In this document: positions 1 to 12,300 of the stretch, in pieces | Layout of the letters: each line of letters starts with the position of its first letter | How positions within the stretch are numbered: the stretch's first letter is position 1 | Source: Knufia peltigerae | Taxonomy: Eukaryota; Ascomycota; Eurotiomycetes; Chaetothyriales; Trichomeriaceae | DNA length: 64,000 bases | Assembly (NCBI GenBank): GCA_030247855.1 | Contig: JAPDRN010000014.1 | Location: forward strand, 359,860 to 423,859 | Direction of reading: 5' to 3' | Notes under the pieces: model-generated | What the model saw: the letters and a program-made list of their open reading frames with translations, nothing else | Database searches by the model: none | What the model was told of the DNA's origin: nothing | Position numbers and translations under genes: made by a program

Positions 1-428
1 CTGGGCAGCCAGAAGTTGTTCGATGTTCCCTAGGCGTTCTTTGATCGTAGTTATCTCACTCTCGAGTCTGGCCCCTTAGTCAAGTCCTGATTTCATGTAG
101 ACCAGGTACTCACTTTGTCGGAGGAGGCTCTGCAACCTTGCGATATTCGCATACTGAGTTACTCTTCTGTGGCCGGATTTAGCCTGTTGTACAGTGAGGT
201 CTTTCTGCGATTGCATACCTGGCAAAACGAGCAAGCTGGGCGCTTTCCATCGCATTTCGTTCTCCTCGCTCGACATACCTCGCATGCAATGATTCCTCGG
301 CGTCGAGGATTGGCGTGTTTGTCATCCGAAATGTCTGTCACTCGTCTTCGACGCTTTGGTCCTCGTGACTCTGGAGACTCATTCAAAGATTCCTGGTCCC
401 GCTCATGTCCTTCGACATCGTCTGCCAT
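1..428 (-). CDS. Zn(II)2Cys6 transcription factor, N-terminal part (runs off left edge)
   Basis: Nuclear DNA-binding regulator of the Gal4 type; only the first ~110 codons are in the window. The ATG at 428 has a good context (ACCATGG). Exons read 428-219, 166-114 and 67-1, with introns of 52 and 46 bp. The binuclear zinc cluster is complete only after splicing: CEVCRARRTKC, then DGKRPACSFC, then after intron 1 QKSNSVCEY, giving spacing C-x2-C-x6-C-x6-C-x2-C-x6-C. The third exon encodes the usual linker/dimerisation start (LESEITTIKERLGNIEQLL). An acidic/basic leader (MADDVEGHERDQ..., then PKRRRR, possibly a nuclear signal) precedes the cluster. It diverges from a sugar porter, so it may regulate that gene; this is inference. 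The activation domain lies outside the window. Confidence 0.85.
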
Positions 429-454
429 GGTTTAATCTGGTGAAAATATACCAC

Positions 455-462
455 CGCGGAGT
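455..462 (+). promoter_or_regulatory. CGCGGAGT box upstream of the Zn(II)2Cys6 gene
   Basis: The 8-mer CGCGGAGT lies 27 bp upstream of the regulator start codon. The same 8-mer occurs twice more, as an inverted pair, in the same intergenic region (1162-1187). It contains a CGG triplet, the half-site typical for Zn(II)2Cys6 proteins. A role as an autoregulatory site is inference. Confidence 0.35.
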
Positions 463-1161
463 TGGGAAACAGAAGGCCGAATGGAGGCACCACGACTCTG
501 AAATGTTCCAGAACATATGTACTCCGTGCAAGGAGAGCAATTAAACTAATATGGACGACTTGAGATAGCGCCACAAATCAGAAGCACAGCGAGACGCGGG
601 ATAGTGTGCTCCATCGTGGAGATCCCTTCAAGGAATTAGCCGAGGCGCGTGCGGAGGTCATATGTGTTTCCCGACACCCTGGGATGCCTATGACAGGGCT
701 TGGGGAGGTGTGGTTTTTGGTCGACACGCCTGAGCCGAGATTGTTGGAGAAACCGAGGGATCTTTGCACCTGACGATTTGACAGCATGATCAGAAGCAGT
801 CCAAACGAGACGTCCCACGACTGAGTGGGAATCGATGCCAGTCTCCAAGATATTGCGATGTAACGTGACTATTTGTCCTTCATCACGAGATACAAAGCAA
901 TTTTTGAGGTTCCAAAAGGTGGGCACGTGAATCGCCAAGCCACTAACCGTTCTAGGTCTATCAATGTTCTTCGAGCCTGCAATGTAAAGCAACTACACAC
1001 TGATGAATGTTCATCGATTCAAGCCTCTTCTACGGAGCTGTTGAGGATTTGATCGTGGGAGAAAAGCCATGCGCCATCACTTTGATGCTCTGGATCCTTA
1101 ATAGACCCTTTTATCTGCTAACAATTTTCTCTTCGCTTCGAAAGAGGATCAAGCTTGTCTT

Positions 1162-1187
1162 CGCGGAGTCAGACCCCCAACTCCGCG
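1162..1187. promoter_or_regulatory. Inverted CGCGGAGT / ACTCCGCG pair (candidate Zn-cluster operator)
   Basis: Perfect 8-bp inverted repeat with a 10-bp spacer, giving CGG-N16-CCG, about 230 bp upstream of the sugar-porter ATG. Zn(II)2Cys6 dimers commonly bind paired CGG triplets, and a gene of that class is the divergent neighbour. Binding is not shown by sequence alone. Confidence 0.4.
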
Positions 1188-1314
1188 ACAAGATCCAATG
1201 TCACTAACATCAAGCTCCATATGAACGAGCTCATCAGTGGTTGATTGTATTCTGACCCGCTACACACTCTACCGACGACATGGATTCTTCCCCAGGTCTC
1301 CAGACTTTCTCCAA

Positions 1315-1326
1315 TGTATATATACA
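1315..1326. promoter_or_regulatory. TATA-like palindrome TGTATATATACA
   Basis: Perfect 12-bp palindrome about 95 bp upstream of the sugar-porter ATG, directly after CCAA. Position and sequence suit a TATA element for the porter. Confidence 0.4.
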
Positions 1327-1419
1327 TGCAGGTCTGCGCTGATCTCAGGCAATGGGAAGATTCGCTCTTCGAGTCTTGCCCAATAGTGCTTGCGGAAAAG
1401 CTGGTCGCCTCGAATCAAC

Positions 1420-3240
1420 ATGAGAAAATATAATTTGTACTGTTCCATCTTTGCCACGACGGGATCGCTCATCTATGGCTATGACTCGGGCATCATCAGT
1501 ACTACCCTTGGACAGAAGACCTTTCCTGCCTACTTCAATTACCCATCCGACAACTTGACAGGCGCTATCGTGTCGACATACTCTGGAGGTCAGGGTATCG
1601 GTAACCTTGTTGGAGGCTATTTGGGCGACAAGTTGGGCAGAAAGAAGACTATATGGCTTGCATCAACCCTGGCCCTGATCGGTGCCATTCTCCAGACCGC
1701 TGCAGTCAACATACCCATGTTCTTGGTGGGCCGAATTCTTGCGGGATTCGCCATTGGTTTGGTCTACGCTGTCGCCTCAATCTACAACGCTGAAATAGCG
1801 CCTCCAAAAATTCGCGGTGTCATGGTTGCTATGCAAACACTGCTTATCGCTAGTGGTTATTCCCTGTCAAACTGGGTCGGGGTCTTTGGCTCCTTCGCCA
1901 AGGGCAACGCTTCCTGGAGAATCCCTTTGGGAATCCAATGTGTTCCTGCGGTCGTGCTGATTGTCGGGCTGTATTGGCTGCCGGAGTCACCGAGATGGCT
2001 TCTGCAAAACGGACGAGAAGCGGAGGCACATGCAGTTGTGAAGAAGCTTCACGGGGACGAATCAGGCGACAGCACATTTGCAGACAGGGAATTCAACCAG
2101 ATGAAGCAACAGATCGAATACGAACGAGAAGTTAGCATCAAATCGTGGACTCAACTGTTCACCAAGCCATCCAATCGCCGCCGTCTGATCCTGGGCATCT
2201 TGCTTCAAGTCTTCCTCCAAACTACCGGTGTTAATGGTATGGCCTCTTCCGCCAATACCCCTTTGATGTTGTGTTTATGCTGACATTGACAAAGTCGTCA
2301 ACTATTATCAGACTCAGATATTTGGGAGCATCGGTATCAAAGGACGGGATGTGTTGTGGACCTCGGCTGGATTTGGTAGGTGTCTTTGGCCGCTTATTTG
2401 ATGCATGGCATTTCAGCACATGCCTCTTCAATACCTTGCAATGCCAATATGGTGTAAAGACAATAATTCTGACACGATCACAGGCCTGGTCGGTGTTATA
2501 TCAACGGCTATCTGTCTCACCTATATCGACAAGACGGGAAGAAAGAAGCCACTTGCTTGGGTTTCAGTTGGTCTGACGATTGACATGATTCTCCTGATGG
2601 TGTTTTCGAAGTACTATGCCAACAGCGACAATAAAGTCGGCCAGGGATTCACGATTGCATGGATCTTTGTCTTCTCCTTCATATTCTCGCTCGGGTAAGA
2701 TCTACCTCGCTTTCTGCTGCTCTCTAGATTACTCACAAGCTATTAGTTATAACCCAATCCAATTGGTCTACATTGCCGAAATCTTTCCGACTGCCTTGCG
2801 GTCCCGGGCTACTGCCAGTGAGACTAGCCATTCCGAAGTCGTGACTTCTATGCTTACAGGTTTCAATAGTTTGCGCTTTCATGGGCACAGGCACTGGCCT
2901 ACTTTTTAATCAACTGTCACCCAAAGCATTTGCTCACATTGGATGGCGCTACTATGCGGTTTTCGTTGTCTGCGATGCTATTGCTGCTTTATCATTCTTT
3001 ACCATATTCCCGTGAGTGCTAGTGCCGAACGACTCCTCTGTTGTGAGTTGTAACACTGACCAGGCTGACTCCAGTGAAACGAAAGGCAAGACGTTGGAAG
3101 AAATTGCAGAGGTCTTCGGCGACGACGTTGCTTTCACAGAATACGTCGGTGCCCCTGGGGATGCAGTGGCTCAAAAACACGCTGGTCTCGAAGAGGCAGA
3201 GGCTGACCAGATCGAGCACCGCTCCATCGGGGAGAAATGA
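1420..3240 (+). CDS. MFS sugar porter (hexose-transporter family), 6 exons
   Basis: Plasma-membrane sugar/H+ symporter of the fungal sugar porter family. Exons: 1420-2236, 2295-2375, 2484-2694, 2747-2817, 2870-3011 and 3075-3240; introns are 58, 108, 52, 52 and 63 bp, and all phases join, giving 495 residues. The start MRKYNLYCSIFATTG... is typical of the family, with TM1 carrying GYDSG. Further signatures are DKLGRKK (loop 2-3), PESPRWLL (end of TM6), TTGVNVVNYYQTQIF (TM7, rebuilt across intron 1) and PETKGKTLEEI after TM12 (rebuilt across intron 5). Length and 12-TM layout are normal, so it should be functional. It is transcribed away from the Zn(II)2Cys6 gene, which may control it. Substrate cannot be told from sequence; hexose, xylose or quinate-like substrates are possible. 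Confidence 0.93.
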
Positions 3241-5075
3241 CGAGATCACAACCGTTTCCAGAGTACGCGAGTCAGTACGAAAGTGATCTTAGTGCCATCG
3301 AGAGTCAGCCTCAGAAGGTGTCTTGTTGGCCTTCATGCTCGCACATGCAATACTGCAGAGCATTTCGCTTCCAGACAGACCACAGGACTATCTCCTCGTC
3401 ATTGTACCCCAAGTCTAACTCTAATACGAAGAATTGCCTTCCATTGCTCATATTCTCGCCCTCAATGTCATCCCCCGCCGCGGTCTAAGTCCGTTGTCCA
3501 GAAGACTGGATTAACCTTTGTCAAACGCTGATTTAGATACAATTTCCACTACAAGTACTAACAATCACGCTCATGCGATAGGATGTTGAAGAACGAGTAC
3601 GTCGGCCATAAAACGCTCATCAGTACTTTGGTGTGACATCCTTGACCACCAATGATAAGATGGAGACAAGTAGTTCCGGGGATGTTGATGTCGTCAGCGA
3701 GCTAGACTTGAATTGATCAAGTGAAAAGGAGATCACGATGTTCCGAAAGCGGACATGCTAATGCCAAAAGTTGACAGACAAGGACCTTTCTCACGTTAGT
3801 GTTATGCATGTCGACGGATTGTGGTTGTGGATATCACAGTGTGGGATGCCTGCACACTTCTCACCTTCACGATTGAGACAAAAGTGATCAATTTGATCTG
3901 ATGGGGTCCTTCATCCTTCATAGACTTGACAGCCTACCATTCAGGAACGTGTGGAACGGTCTATACTACAATGTTCCGCTTCGACACTCAATGACACTGC
4001 GATCCTCTGATGCTGAGATCACTGATTCAACTTGGGACCACTGTTTTTGCCGAAAGTCTGTGGTGTTGCGTCCGGACGGACTCCGTGAATCGATCGCAAA
4101 CTCAGGTCGGTCCACCGAGAGATGGAGTCTCGCCTGATCTGGATAAGCGAGCCATGCAGGGAGAACGAGATCGGCTCCTGCTTTCTCCTTTGGCCATGTC
4201 AATGCTCAGGCAGCCACGAAGCTGCTACTCAGACAATTGACTGGAGGCATTACAATTATGGCGTGAAGGGTGTCACATCTGGCAACGGAGCCCATCCATG
4301 GAAACTATCCTGCCCACCGTGTCGCCGTGTGGCTTCTTGAAGTCTGAGCACCGGCGGTGCCGGATATGCATATCTTTGGCTTCTACGGAGTACATGTTAA
4401 TTGACGTAAAGGTGCCCCATTATTCATGCCTGCATCCAAAGCCGGACACAGACCAGAATAGACAGTACGTACACCAGGTGGGAACAACCCCTCAATTTTC
4501 TACCAGCTTCCTACACGTTCATCTACGTAAACCATCCGCTTTCAGATCGGCACACCCGAACGTCTTTGCAGATCGTGGCCCTTTACCCGTCCTCTGTCCT
4601 CGTGTTGGTCTCTGCTTCGAACATCGCTTCCCCTAGTTCATTCGGTTAGAGTGACGAAAACACCGCTCCACAAATGCCCTCCACCATCCCGTTCAGGCCC
4701 GTTTAGGCCCGTGTGCATCTCCGTGCACATCTCGGCTGGGGCCGTTTACCACTACCTCCCATCCTCAATTAAGCAGCCCCGGACATGGGAGAGCAACCCC
4801 CCTTCGTGTTGAAAGTCAATTTTTGCGTCTGAAGAGATGCACAGCACTACGAGCATCAACATAGACACTGTCAGAGGCCCTAACCAAACTCTTCAAACAG
4901 ATCACTACCTTTCCCGGTTTTCATGGTTCCAAACAAACAATGGTATGAGTACCAACAACCATTACCCGTCTCAATCAAGCAAAGAACCACAAAACTATAC
5001 TTGCTATCCTCCATTTATCCAAAAAAATTTCCCTGCAGCTAGTTCCCGGAATTATGTCCGGCTGCAAGACTCCAG
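3241..5075. other. Intergenic region between two convergent genes
   Basis: 1.8 kb without a convincing gene. It holds one TACGGAGTA (4384-4392) and a short tandem AGGCCCGT pair at 4695-4712. A 144-codon plus-strand frame at 4837-5271 starts with ATG but overlaps the 3' end of the coiled-coil gene and has no family features, so I do not call it. Confidence 0.5.
4384..4392 (+). promoter_or_regulatory. TACGGAGTA intergenic motif
   Basis: One of eight exact copies of this 9-mer (either strand) found in the window, all outside genes. Here it sits in the 3' flanks of two convergent genes, so a promoter role at this copy is doubtful. Confidence 0.3.
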
Positions 5076-7085
5076 TCAAGCTGCCACTGGGGTTTCAGCT
5101 GCGCCTTCATGGAACCCATTGTTTTCCACGGCACCAGAGGAATTCAGGTTATTGGCGTCATGTCTGGACTCTTGGTCTAGGTGTGAGTGGTTGCCGGACC
5201 TGGTAATGACAGTTCGCGACGTCCGAAGCTCCCCGGCTCCGCGGGAAGCACGGTGGTGCGAGTGTGAGTAGCTGTTGGCACGGCTGAAACTGCTCTCCTT
5301 GAACCTCTCAATCTCGACACACTTTTCCTCGTATTTGCGGATGTACTCGTCGCGCTCCTTGTCGGCGGACTCACGGGCATGGATGGCCCGCTCACGCTGC
5401 TCGCGGGTCTCGTGGAGAAGTGCTCGCAGGCTTTCGATCTCTTGCTCCATGTCATCTGCGTCATCGCGGAAGGACGTGACGGTCTCGGTGACTTCACTGT
5501 ACTCACTACGCAGATGATCAAGCTCGGCACTGAGCTTGCTGCGAGCTTCGACGATGCTCAGCTTTTCATGCTCGAGAGCGGAGATGCGTTCACGGAGACG
5601 AGTGATTTCCGTCAGCCCTCGGGCGCTCTTGCCTTCGGCTTCATCGCGCTCGTGGTGGGCGAGCTGCACTTGTTCGCCCAAGGATCTGAGCTCGACTTGA
5701 AGCTCGGTGATCTTCTCCTCGCTTCTGCTCAAGTTCTCATTGCCAATCGTGACTTGTTGCTTGTGCTCTTCGAAGCGTCTCTTGAGACCACTCAGCTCGT
5801 CGCCGAGTTCATCGCGCTCGCGGACGGCAGTGTGAAGAGATTCGCGAGCAAGCTGGAGGTTCTCCACATCCTTGAGACGTCCCACCTCAAGAGTACGAAG
5901 ACTTTCCTGGGTACTGACAAGCTCACGCCTGGTGGCTTCGAATCTCTGGGTGACGCTGCTGAGCTGGGTGGACAACTCATGGTGATCAGACGTGTGAGTC
6001 TTGATTTGGCGGCGCAGGCCTTCAATGGTCTGCACGTGCTCGTCACGTTCTGCTTCGACGAGACCAAGGAAATCCTTCGTCTTCGTGATCTCTCGGTTGG
6101 CCTTTTCATATTTTTCGATAGCTTCAATGGTTTCCTTGGAGTCGTCAACGCTTTGTTGTTTGGCACGTCTGAGCTCTTCTTTCAATTGCGTAATGGTTTG
6201 GAGGCTTTCTTCCTGTTCCATTTCGACAGCCTTGATGCGAACTGTCAAAGAGTGAGCATCATGCTGAGCTGTCTCGAAGCTAGAAGTGACATCCGAGAGT
6301 TTGGTTGTCACTTCGCTGCGCTCACGGTTGGCCTTGGTGAGCTCACGATGATACCTCTCAGACTCTTGAACGGCGGTGTCGCGCTCAAGCTCAGTCTGTT
6401 TGAGGCGAGCGATGAGAGTGTTGAGCTCTTGACGAGTACGGTCGTACTGCGAGGTGTGACGGGTAGTCGAATCTCTCAACTCACGAAGTTCAAGGTTGAC
6501 CTTTCTAAGCTGAGAGTCACGTTCTGCAACTCGCTCTTTTTCAGTGGTGATATTGGCGAGAGCTGTGGAGAGCTCAGCAAGAAGTTTTTCGACTTGTTTC
6601 TTCCTGTCGATGGCCTCGGAACCATGACGAGATCTTTCCTCTTCCCAAGTTGTCAACTCGGCGGTCAGATCAGCAGTCTGAGCAAGCAAGTCTTCCCGCT
6701 CTTCAAGGTATACTTCTCGCTCATGTTTCATTTTTTCCCAGATGGCCTTGAGGCTACTAGCTTCCTTTGAAGCATTAGCAATCACATCGACCAGGACCAT
6801 GAACTTGGTCTCAGCTTGAGAGGTGAGCTCCGATGACATCTTAGCATAAGATGATGCTTCCATGCGTGATGAAGTGCGCAGCAACGAGCTTTGGCGTCTT
6901 GTGGAACGAGTGCTCCCCACACGAGAAAGTCGAGAAGCCCGACGAACATTGACAGTGCCTGCGTCGGACATTGTGTCTCCATTCAGCTCATTTGTTGTCA
7001 ACTTGATAAGGGCCAACTTCTCGGGTGTCAATTGGCTATGATGATGGCCATGAATGCTGTGCTCGTGAGGTAGAATGGTCTCCAT
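5076..7085 (-). CDS. Large coiled-coil protein, function unknown
   Basis: Intronless frame of 669 residues starting METILPHEHS. The first ~90 residues are Ser/Arg-rich (RRASRLSRVGSTRSTRRQSS) and look phosphorylatable. Residues ~95-610 are almost uninterrupted heptads rich in E, R, L and Q, with few prolines, so a very long coiled coil is expected. The last ~60 residues are polar, with SYSHSHHRAS and a low-complexity end. No motor, PH or GRIP signature is seen. Such proteins in fungi act as scaffolds at septa, cell ends or spindle poles, but nothing here fixes the role. It diverges from the STAND NTPase gene across 2.3 kb. The opposite strand is open for 463 codons; that is a by-product of biased codon use in the coiled coil. 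Confidence 0.85.
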   Translation of the reverse strand: METILPHEHSIHGHHHSQLTPEKLALIKLTTNELNGDTMSDAGTVNVRRASRLSRVGSTRSTRRQSSLLRTSSRMEASSYAKMSSELTSQAETKFMVLVDVIANASKEASSLKAIWEKMKHEREVYLEEREDLLAQTADLTAELTTWEEERSRHGSEAIDRKKQVEKLLAELSTALANITTEKERVAERDSQLRKVNLELRELRDSTTRHTSQYDRTRQELNTLIARLKQTELERDTAVQESERYHRELTKANRERSEVTTKLSDVTSSFETAQHDAHSLTVRIKAVEMEQEESLQTITQLKEELRRAKQQSVDDSKETIEAIEKYEKANREITKTKDFLGLVEAERDEHVQTIEGLRRQIKTHTSDHHELSTQLSSVTQRFEATRRELVSTQESLRTLEVGRLKDVENLQLARESLHTAVRERDELGDELSGLKRRFEEHKQQVTIGNENLSRSEEKITELQVELRSLGEQVQLAHHERDEAEGKSARGLTEITRLRERISALEHEKLSIVEARSKLSAELDHLRSEYSEVTETVTSFRDDADDMEQEIESLRALLHETREQRERAIHARESADKERDEYIRKYEEKCVEIERFKESSFSRANSYSHSHHRASRGAGELRTSRTVITRSGNHSHLDQESRHDANNLNSSGAVENNGFHEGAAETPVAA

Positions 7086-9397
7086 CTTTGGCTAAAAGCT
7101 GCCTATGTTTTCTGTATGATCGAAAGAGCTTGGAGGTTGGAATTATCAGAGGTGAGAGGTTACAATCATCCAGAGACATCGAAAAAGGAGACCTTCCACT
7201 TGTTCTGGTGTTCTTGAACATCTATATTCACCTTCCCGAGCTCTCCGGAGGTCTTGAGTTGCTACCGAAGCAAACCCTCCTACCTGAATGCACAAATGGC
7301 AATGATTGACGACATCACGACAATCGAATGATCCGTAGTCTGTGAAAAGGGTTTAGTATATGTGCCAATGTACACAGCCTCTGCAGGACTAGATGTACAT
7401 GAAACCAATAGCTCGACTTCGTGCTCTTTACGAAGCCCAACCTTGAGCAACTCGACGGATATCCACATTCTTTTCCAATCATAGCACAAGAGCGATCACG
7501 CCGTCCTGCGAACTGCTGCAACAACCTCGAGCAAGAACATCAAAGTATGAGCCTAATTGACACTGGTGGACACCGATGCTTTCTGAAGCCCGTGCTCCCA
7601 TGGGTACATGACCCTTGCCCGTTCTCGCAACAGTGACCCCTCTCGGACTATCCCAAAAGGACGTGCCAGAGAGTCAAAAACACAAGCTTCTGCTGCACCT
7701 CCCGACCCCTCAGAACTTCTTTTGCATTTGCACATGGTCTCGCTTACCTCCGGAATGCCCGTGGAGTAGGTATTCCTTTACGTGAAGGCGAATAAGATTC
7801 AAAATTGTTGCAGACGTACAGGTTGACATCCAAGATGTGACGCGGTCAACCACCTCCAAGTTCAAGGAGCTGGTGGACAATGATTCGACAACGACAGCAC
7901 TCAATAACAGCCAGCCACAAAAATGCCATGGGTGGATCAGAGAGGAGCTGGTGAGCAGGTTAGTTATGCAGTCTCGTCAAGTCGAGCCGGGTCAGGTCAA
8001 TCAGAGGAGAAAGCTCCCGTGTGCTTCTCGCTTCTTCGCTGGAGCAATCACATCATGGACGCTTGTGTGGTGTTCAGTACGAGTACCCGTGTGGACAGTC
8101 TTCATCTTTTTTACGATGTTGATCATGATCTCCAGTGATCTCGATCGTACATTATTCATTCTGGCTGGCTGGGAGATGGATGTGCTAGCGACCCCAGGGA
8201 GTAGCCAAAAGTGCCAGTACAAGTAGAGCCATCCCCACCGAGGAAGCAGCTGCTCTTTGGCTGGCGTCATTGGCGAGCGTCTTCGGCACGGTCCCCACGG
8301 CCGTGAAGGTGGAGCCGGGGCAAGTCACTGTACACGTATCAAAATTTTATGTCAAACTTCAGCCTCGCCTTTGATCAAACATAGTATAGCTTCGCTTCGA
8401 AAACTCTACAGAACCTTCGAACTGCCGTTAGCTATGGTTTCTCAACATGGTTCTCATACATGAATACCAAGTTGGTCAAGATCAGGATGAATTTTGTGAA
8501 TGGCGAAATAGCCGACATGAATCGGCCGCCCCGGAACCGATCGATGTATCTCTTGTCTGACTTGAACGAAACCAGCATCCTTTCCCACTCAAAAGCCCCC
8601 TTCAGCTTTGGAGCCCGTCAAACCAATGAGAACCCTGAACTAAGTAACTGGTCACCATCAAGGGGTCCGGAGATGTATGCAACTCAGACCACTGGGCTAA
8701 TCAGAGCCCAATAATGTCGCCTCTCTGGATATGAGTCGACGTCGACGAAGCTACTGTCCGGACTATCGACGTCCTGTGGCCTTGGGATTGACGGAACTTT
8801 TCCTGAAGGAGCAATTGATCAAGTACATGACCTCACTTCTTGCCCTCTTTCGTTCTGCGGAGACGCTTCTAGCAATGATTGGCAAGGATATAAGGGTCAA
8901 AGGCAAGTCGGTGGAGGGTGGTATACTTGACTAGTACCTCCAACCATTGAACTGTAGGACTCTGAGACCAGATATGTACGTGAAGACTATCTCCATTCGC
9001 CGTTATTGAACTGCCACCGTAAAGAATCTCTCCCTTTCCAAGCTCAAAATCCCTCACGGCGACCTTCCGAGCCAAAGAGAAGCTTGTCGCTCATTCCAAC
9101 TGTACCGTATCAAACAAAAGATCATTTGTATCATCAAGCACAGATATACCCTTTTGGTTGTATGGTGACGGTGACAGCGAGTACAACCCCAACAAACGAG
9201 GCTATTTACAGCCATCATCGGACTCTAGGAGCTCCCTCTCTGAAAATACAGACAGACCCTCCAACACCGCCGAGACGGTATACAGCAAACCTGACGGAAG
9301 CAAACCGCAAGGCCAACCACTTCAGAGACCAGACGCTGGGCAGCAAGGGCATGACATACTGTCGACATTAACAAGTTCAACGAGCCATAGTTTAACC
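7086..9397. other. Long divergent 5' region, no gene recognised
   Basis: 2.3 kb between the coiled-coil gene and the STAND NTPase gene. The open frames are short and without recognisable motifs. The NTPase frame is open upstream of its first ATG back to 9158, which contains no in-frame ATG and is probably 5' leader. Confidence 0.5.
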
Positions 9398-12300
9398 ATG
9401 GCCGCGACAGTTTCGAGCTATCTCTCAAACGGCTTTCCAAAGCCCGGAGGCAACAATCATCACCAAGCTCACCGATCCACCAGCTACGGGGCATACACAA
9501 ATGGATCGCACGCAGCACACCAAACCACGATGCGGTCTTTCCGTAAAGAGACGACGAATACATCCAGCGGAAGCGGCTCAGCCAAGATGGCAGAGACCGT
9601 CAATGTATTGAAGCGTCGCTGCGCAGACGAGTTGGGGGCCGCCATCTCGAAGGGGATCGTAAGCTCCTACCCAACTCTGATTGAAAAGATCAGCAAAGAA
9701 AGACTTCACAGGCTTCCGACCGAAGGAAGCGCCTGGGACAAAGTGCTTGCCTGGGCCCAGTCCTTTGCCGAGAAGTTCTATGACTTCGACCAAGCCATTG
9801 AACAATTCACGGGAGGCAACTATGACGGCGCCGAGATCGCCTTTGGCTACTGCATCTTGTTGCTGGATCTCGGTGACGAGAATGCTGCTGCGCTTCAGGC
9901 GTCCTTTGGGTTCTTCTTCAAATGCTCTCTGGACCTGATTGCGTTGCTTGACCGAGTCGAGCTGTTCAATGCTTCCTTCGATATCAATGAGCAACTTGTC
10001 CTTGCATATGCGGACTTGGTGACTCTCGTGTCTGATGTCTCTCTCAGGTTCTATCAGGCCATCAGGTCCTCAGCTGAATCAGATGAAGCCATTGACATCT
10101 ACAGCGACTTCAGCAACACCATTGAAAGTTTCCAAAGTCGACGCGACAAAATTGTCGAGTCAATGTGGAAATATCAGCTCTCCCAGGAGAATGTCGACAT
10201 GGACAACCTGGTTGCTTTCAGGAGCTTGCGTTCGTGGCTTTCCATTCAAGACAGTATCTTGAAATACAAATGGGGAGATCACACCATGCTCGTAAATGAT
10301 CGTCAGCAGCTGACTTGTCTGTGGGCACAGCCCTATCTGACCAGATTCCTGAACAGTGGCAAGAAATCACTCGCCATTACTGGCCCTCCAGGATCTGGAA
10401 AGACCGTTCTCGCGGGGACCATCGTTGATACTGTGCAACGCATTCACTCCAAGAACTCGTACACTGTCCTCTTCGTTCCAATCAACGGCCGAACGAAGGT
10501 ACAGGCATCAAGCTTGCACGTTGTTCAGCGTCTGTTGTCGCAATTTCTTGAAACACGTGTTGGAAATGTGGAATCCTATAAGATTCTATCCGAAGCGTAT
10601 GCGAGTTCACACGAAGCACATGACCTTGCGGCGTATGAGTCCATCCTTTGGACTGCACTTGGGAAAGTGATTGCATCGACACATTCCCAGGCGAAGGAGA
10701 CCCTTATCATTGTCGATGGGCTCGATGAGGTATCCAGTGACGTAAAAGTCGCTCAAAAGCTGCACAAACATCTCCTCGACACAACATCAATGCACGAAAA
10801 GGTGAAGCTCATTACTCTTTCTCAGCCAACCGCGTTGGCATCGAAGGCGCCAAATGACGTTGACATCTCGTACGATCTTATCTATGATGATGTATCAGCG
10901 GTAGTGTCAGGCCTCCTTCATGGCCATCATTACTTGCAGAACACTCCAAGGCTGGATCAAGATGTTCTCATTCATCAGATCGTGGAAGCTTCAAAGAGTA
11001 ACTTCCTGTGGGCAAAGTTACTCACCAAGTCCCTGCTCAGAGAGCAGTCTGGAGAGAAGTTCCTCAAGGCTGCTGCAGCGATAAGCAAGAGCTCGAAGCC
11101 GCTTCAGGAAGGCATTCGTGATTTGCTCATCAGTGCAAATCTTTCCGAGGAAGGCAAACAGCTTTTGACTTGGCTCTCAATCTCTCAACGACCAATGACT
11201 ATTGAGGAGCTATCGTTGCTTTATGCAATCGATCTGAAGGCAGGCACCATCAGTGACCGGCAGATCCAGCCTTTACATGCTTTGAAGCCAGTTGCTGCCT
11301 TGGTCTCTCTCGAAGATGGTCTTTTGTATCTGCGTCACTCTATTATCAAAAGCGTGGTGTCAGAATACTTTGAACTCAGCAAGCAACCATCCTTTGAGCT
11401 GGTACAGAGACTCCTGCTCTACCTGAAGCTCAGCGTCAAGGAAAACAAAGAGCCATCCTTCTCGTCTTTGACATCTGGCCAAATCCATCAAATCTTCGAC
11501 CAGGCTCCCCTTGCTGAGTATGCCACAAGGTATTGGCTGATCCATTACCTTGACATGCACCCGCAAACTCGAAACAATACCGCAGAGTTGAAGAAAGCTC
11601 TTCTTCCGGTCCTTCCCACCTTGGCAACGGTGCCTCTACTTGAAAAGGCCGTCTGGACCTGGGAGCCCGCCACACTCCAAGTAACATGGCACACTACCTC
11701 GCTAGATATACGCCGGAAGGTTCTCAACGCGAACAATCAAGTCGTCCTACAAACTCTGATTGTCCTCGCAACCATCTTGACTGAGAAGAACCACTTCAAG
11801 TCCGCTGGTGACTACTTCTACTCAGCTACTCAGCTCACGGCAAGCATTTTCTCAATCACCCATCCATTGTATAGTCGCTGTGCAACTCAATTTTTGGACG
11901 TTACAAGCACCCTGACAATTACCACCCGAAATGAAGTTGTTTCACGCAGAGAAGAGATCATTACTACTCTCATCAAAAGCTACACCACACAATACGGATC
12001 GAGTTCTGAGGTGGTGCTGAAGTACAAATCTCAACTCATTGAACTTTACAGATCAATAAAAGAAGAGTCTAAGGCAGTTGAGATCGAGAAGACAATATAC
12101 ACACAAGGTACCCAAAGCACTGAGGAGACTGGCACCATCAAGCGTACCGGATCTCTAGGTGTTCGGGTTGTCTCGCGTCGTGGCAAAGACTCGGAGTATG
12201 AAAGCTGGGACTGGGACGAAGAGCAAGATCACGCGCTTATTCGTGCAGAAAGCCACAAGCATATTGATGAGCTCTTTCATGTAGCTCAGAGCTACACTAC

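Larger units (their letters stand above)
429..1419. other. Divergent intergenic region between regulator and sugar porter
   Basis: About 1 kb shared 5' region. It holds three CGCGGAGT boxes, a CACGTG at 924-929 and a TATA-like palindrome close to the porter. The open frames in it (for example 636-992 on the minus strand) show no recognisable protein features. Confidence 0.6.

Noticed and set aside
4837..5271. 144-codon ATG frame on the plus strand
   Set aside because: Overlaps the 3' end of the coiled-coil gene and has no homology signature or splice-supported extension.
5379..6770. 463-codon open frame on the plus strand
   Set aside because: Exactly antisense to the coiled-coil gene; Leu/Phe/Glu-rich sequence is the mirror of its codon bias and has no domain features.
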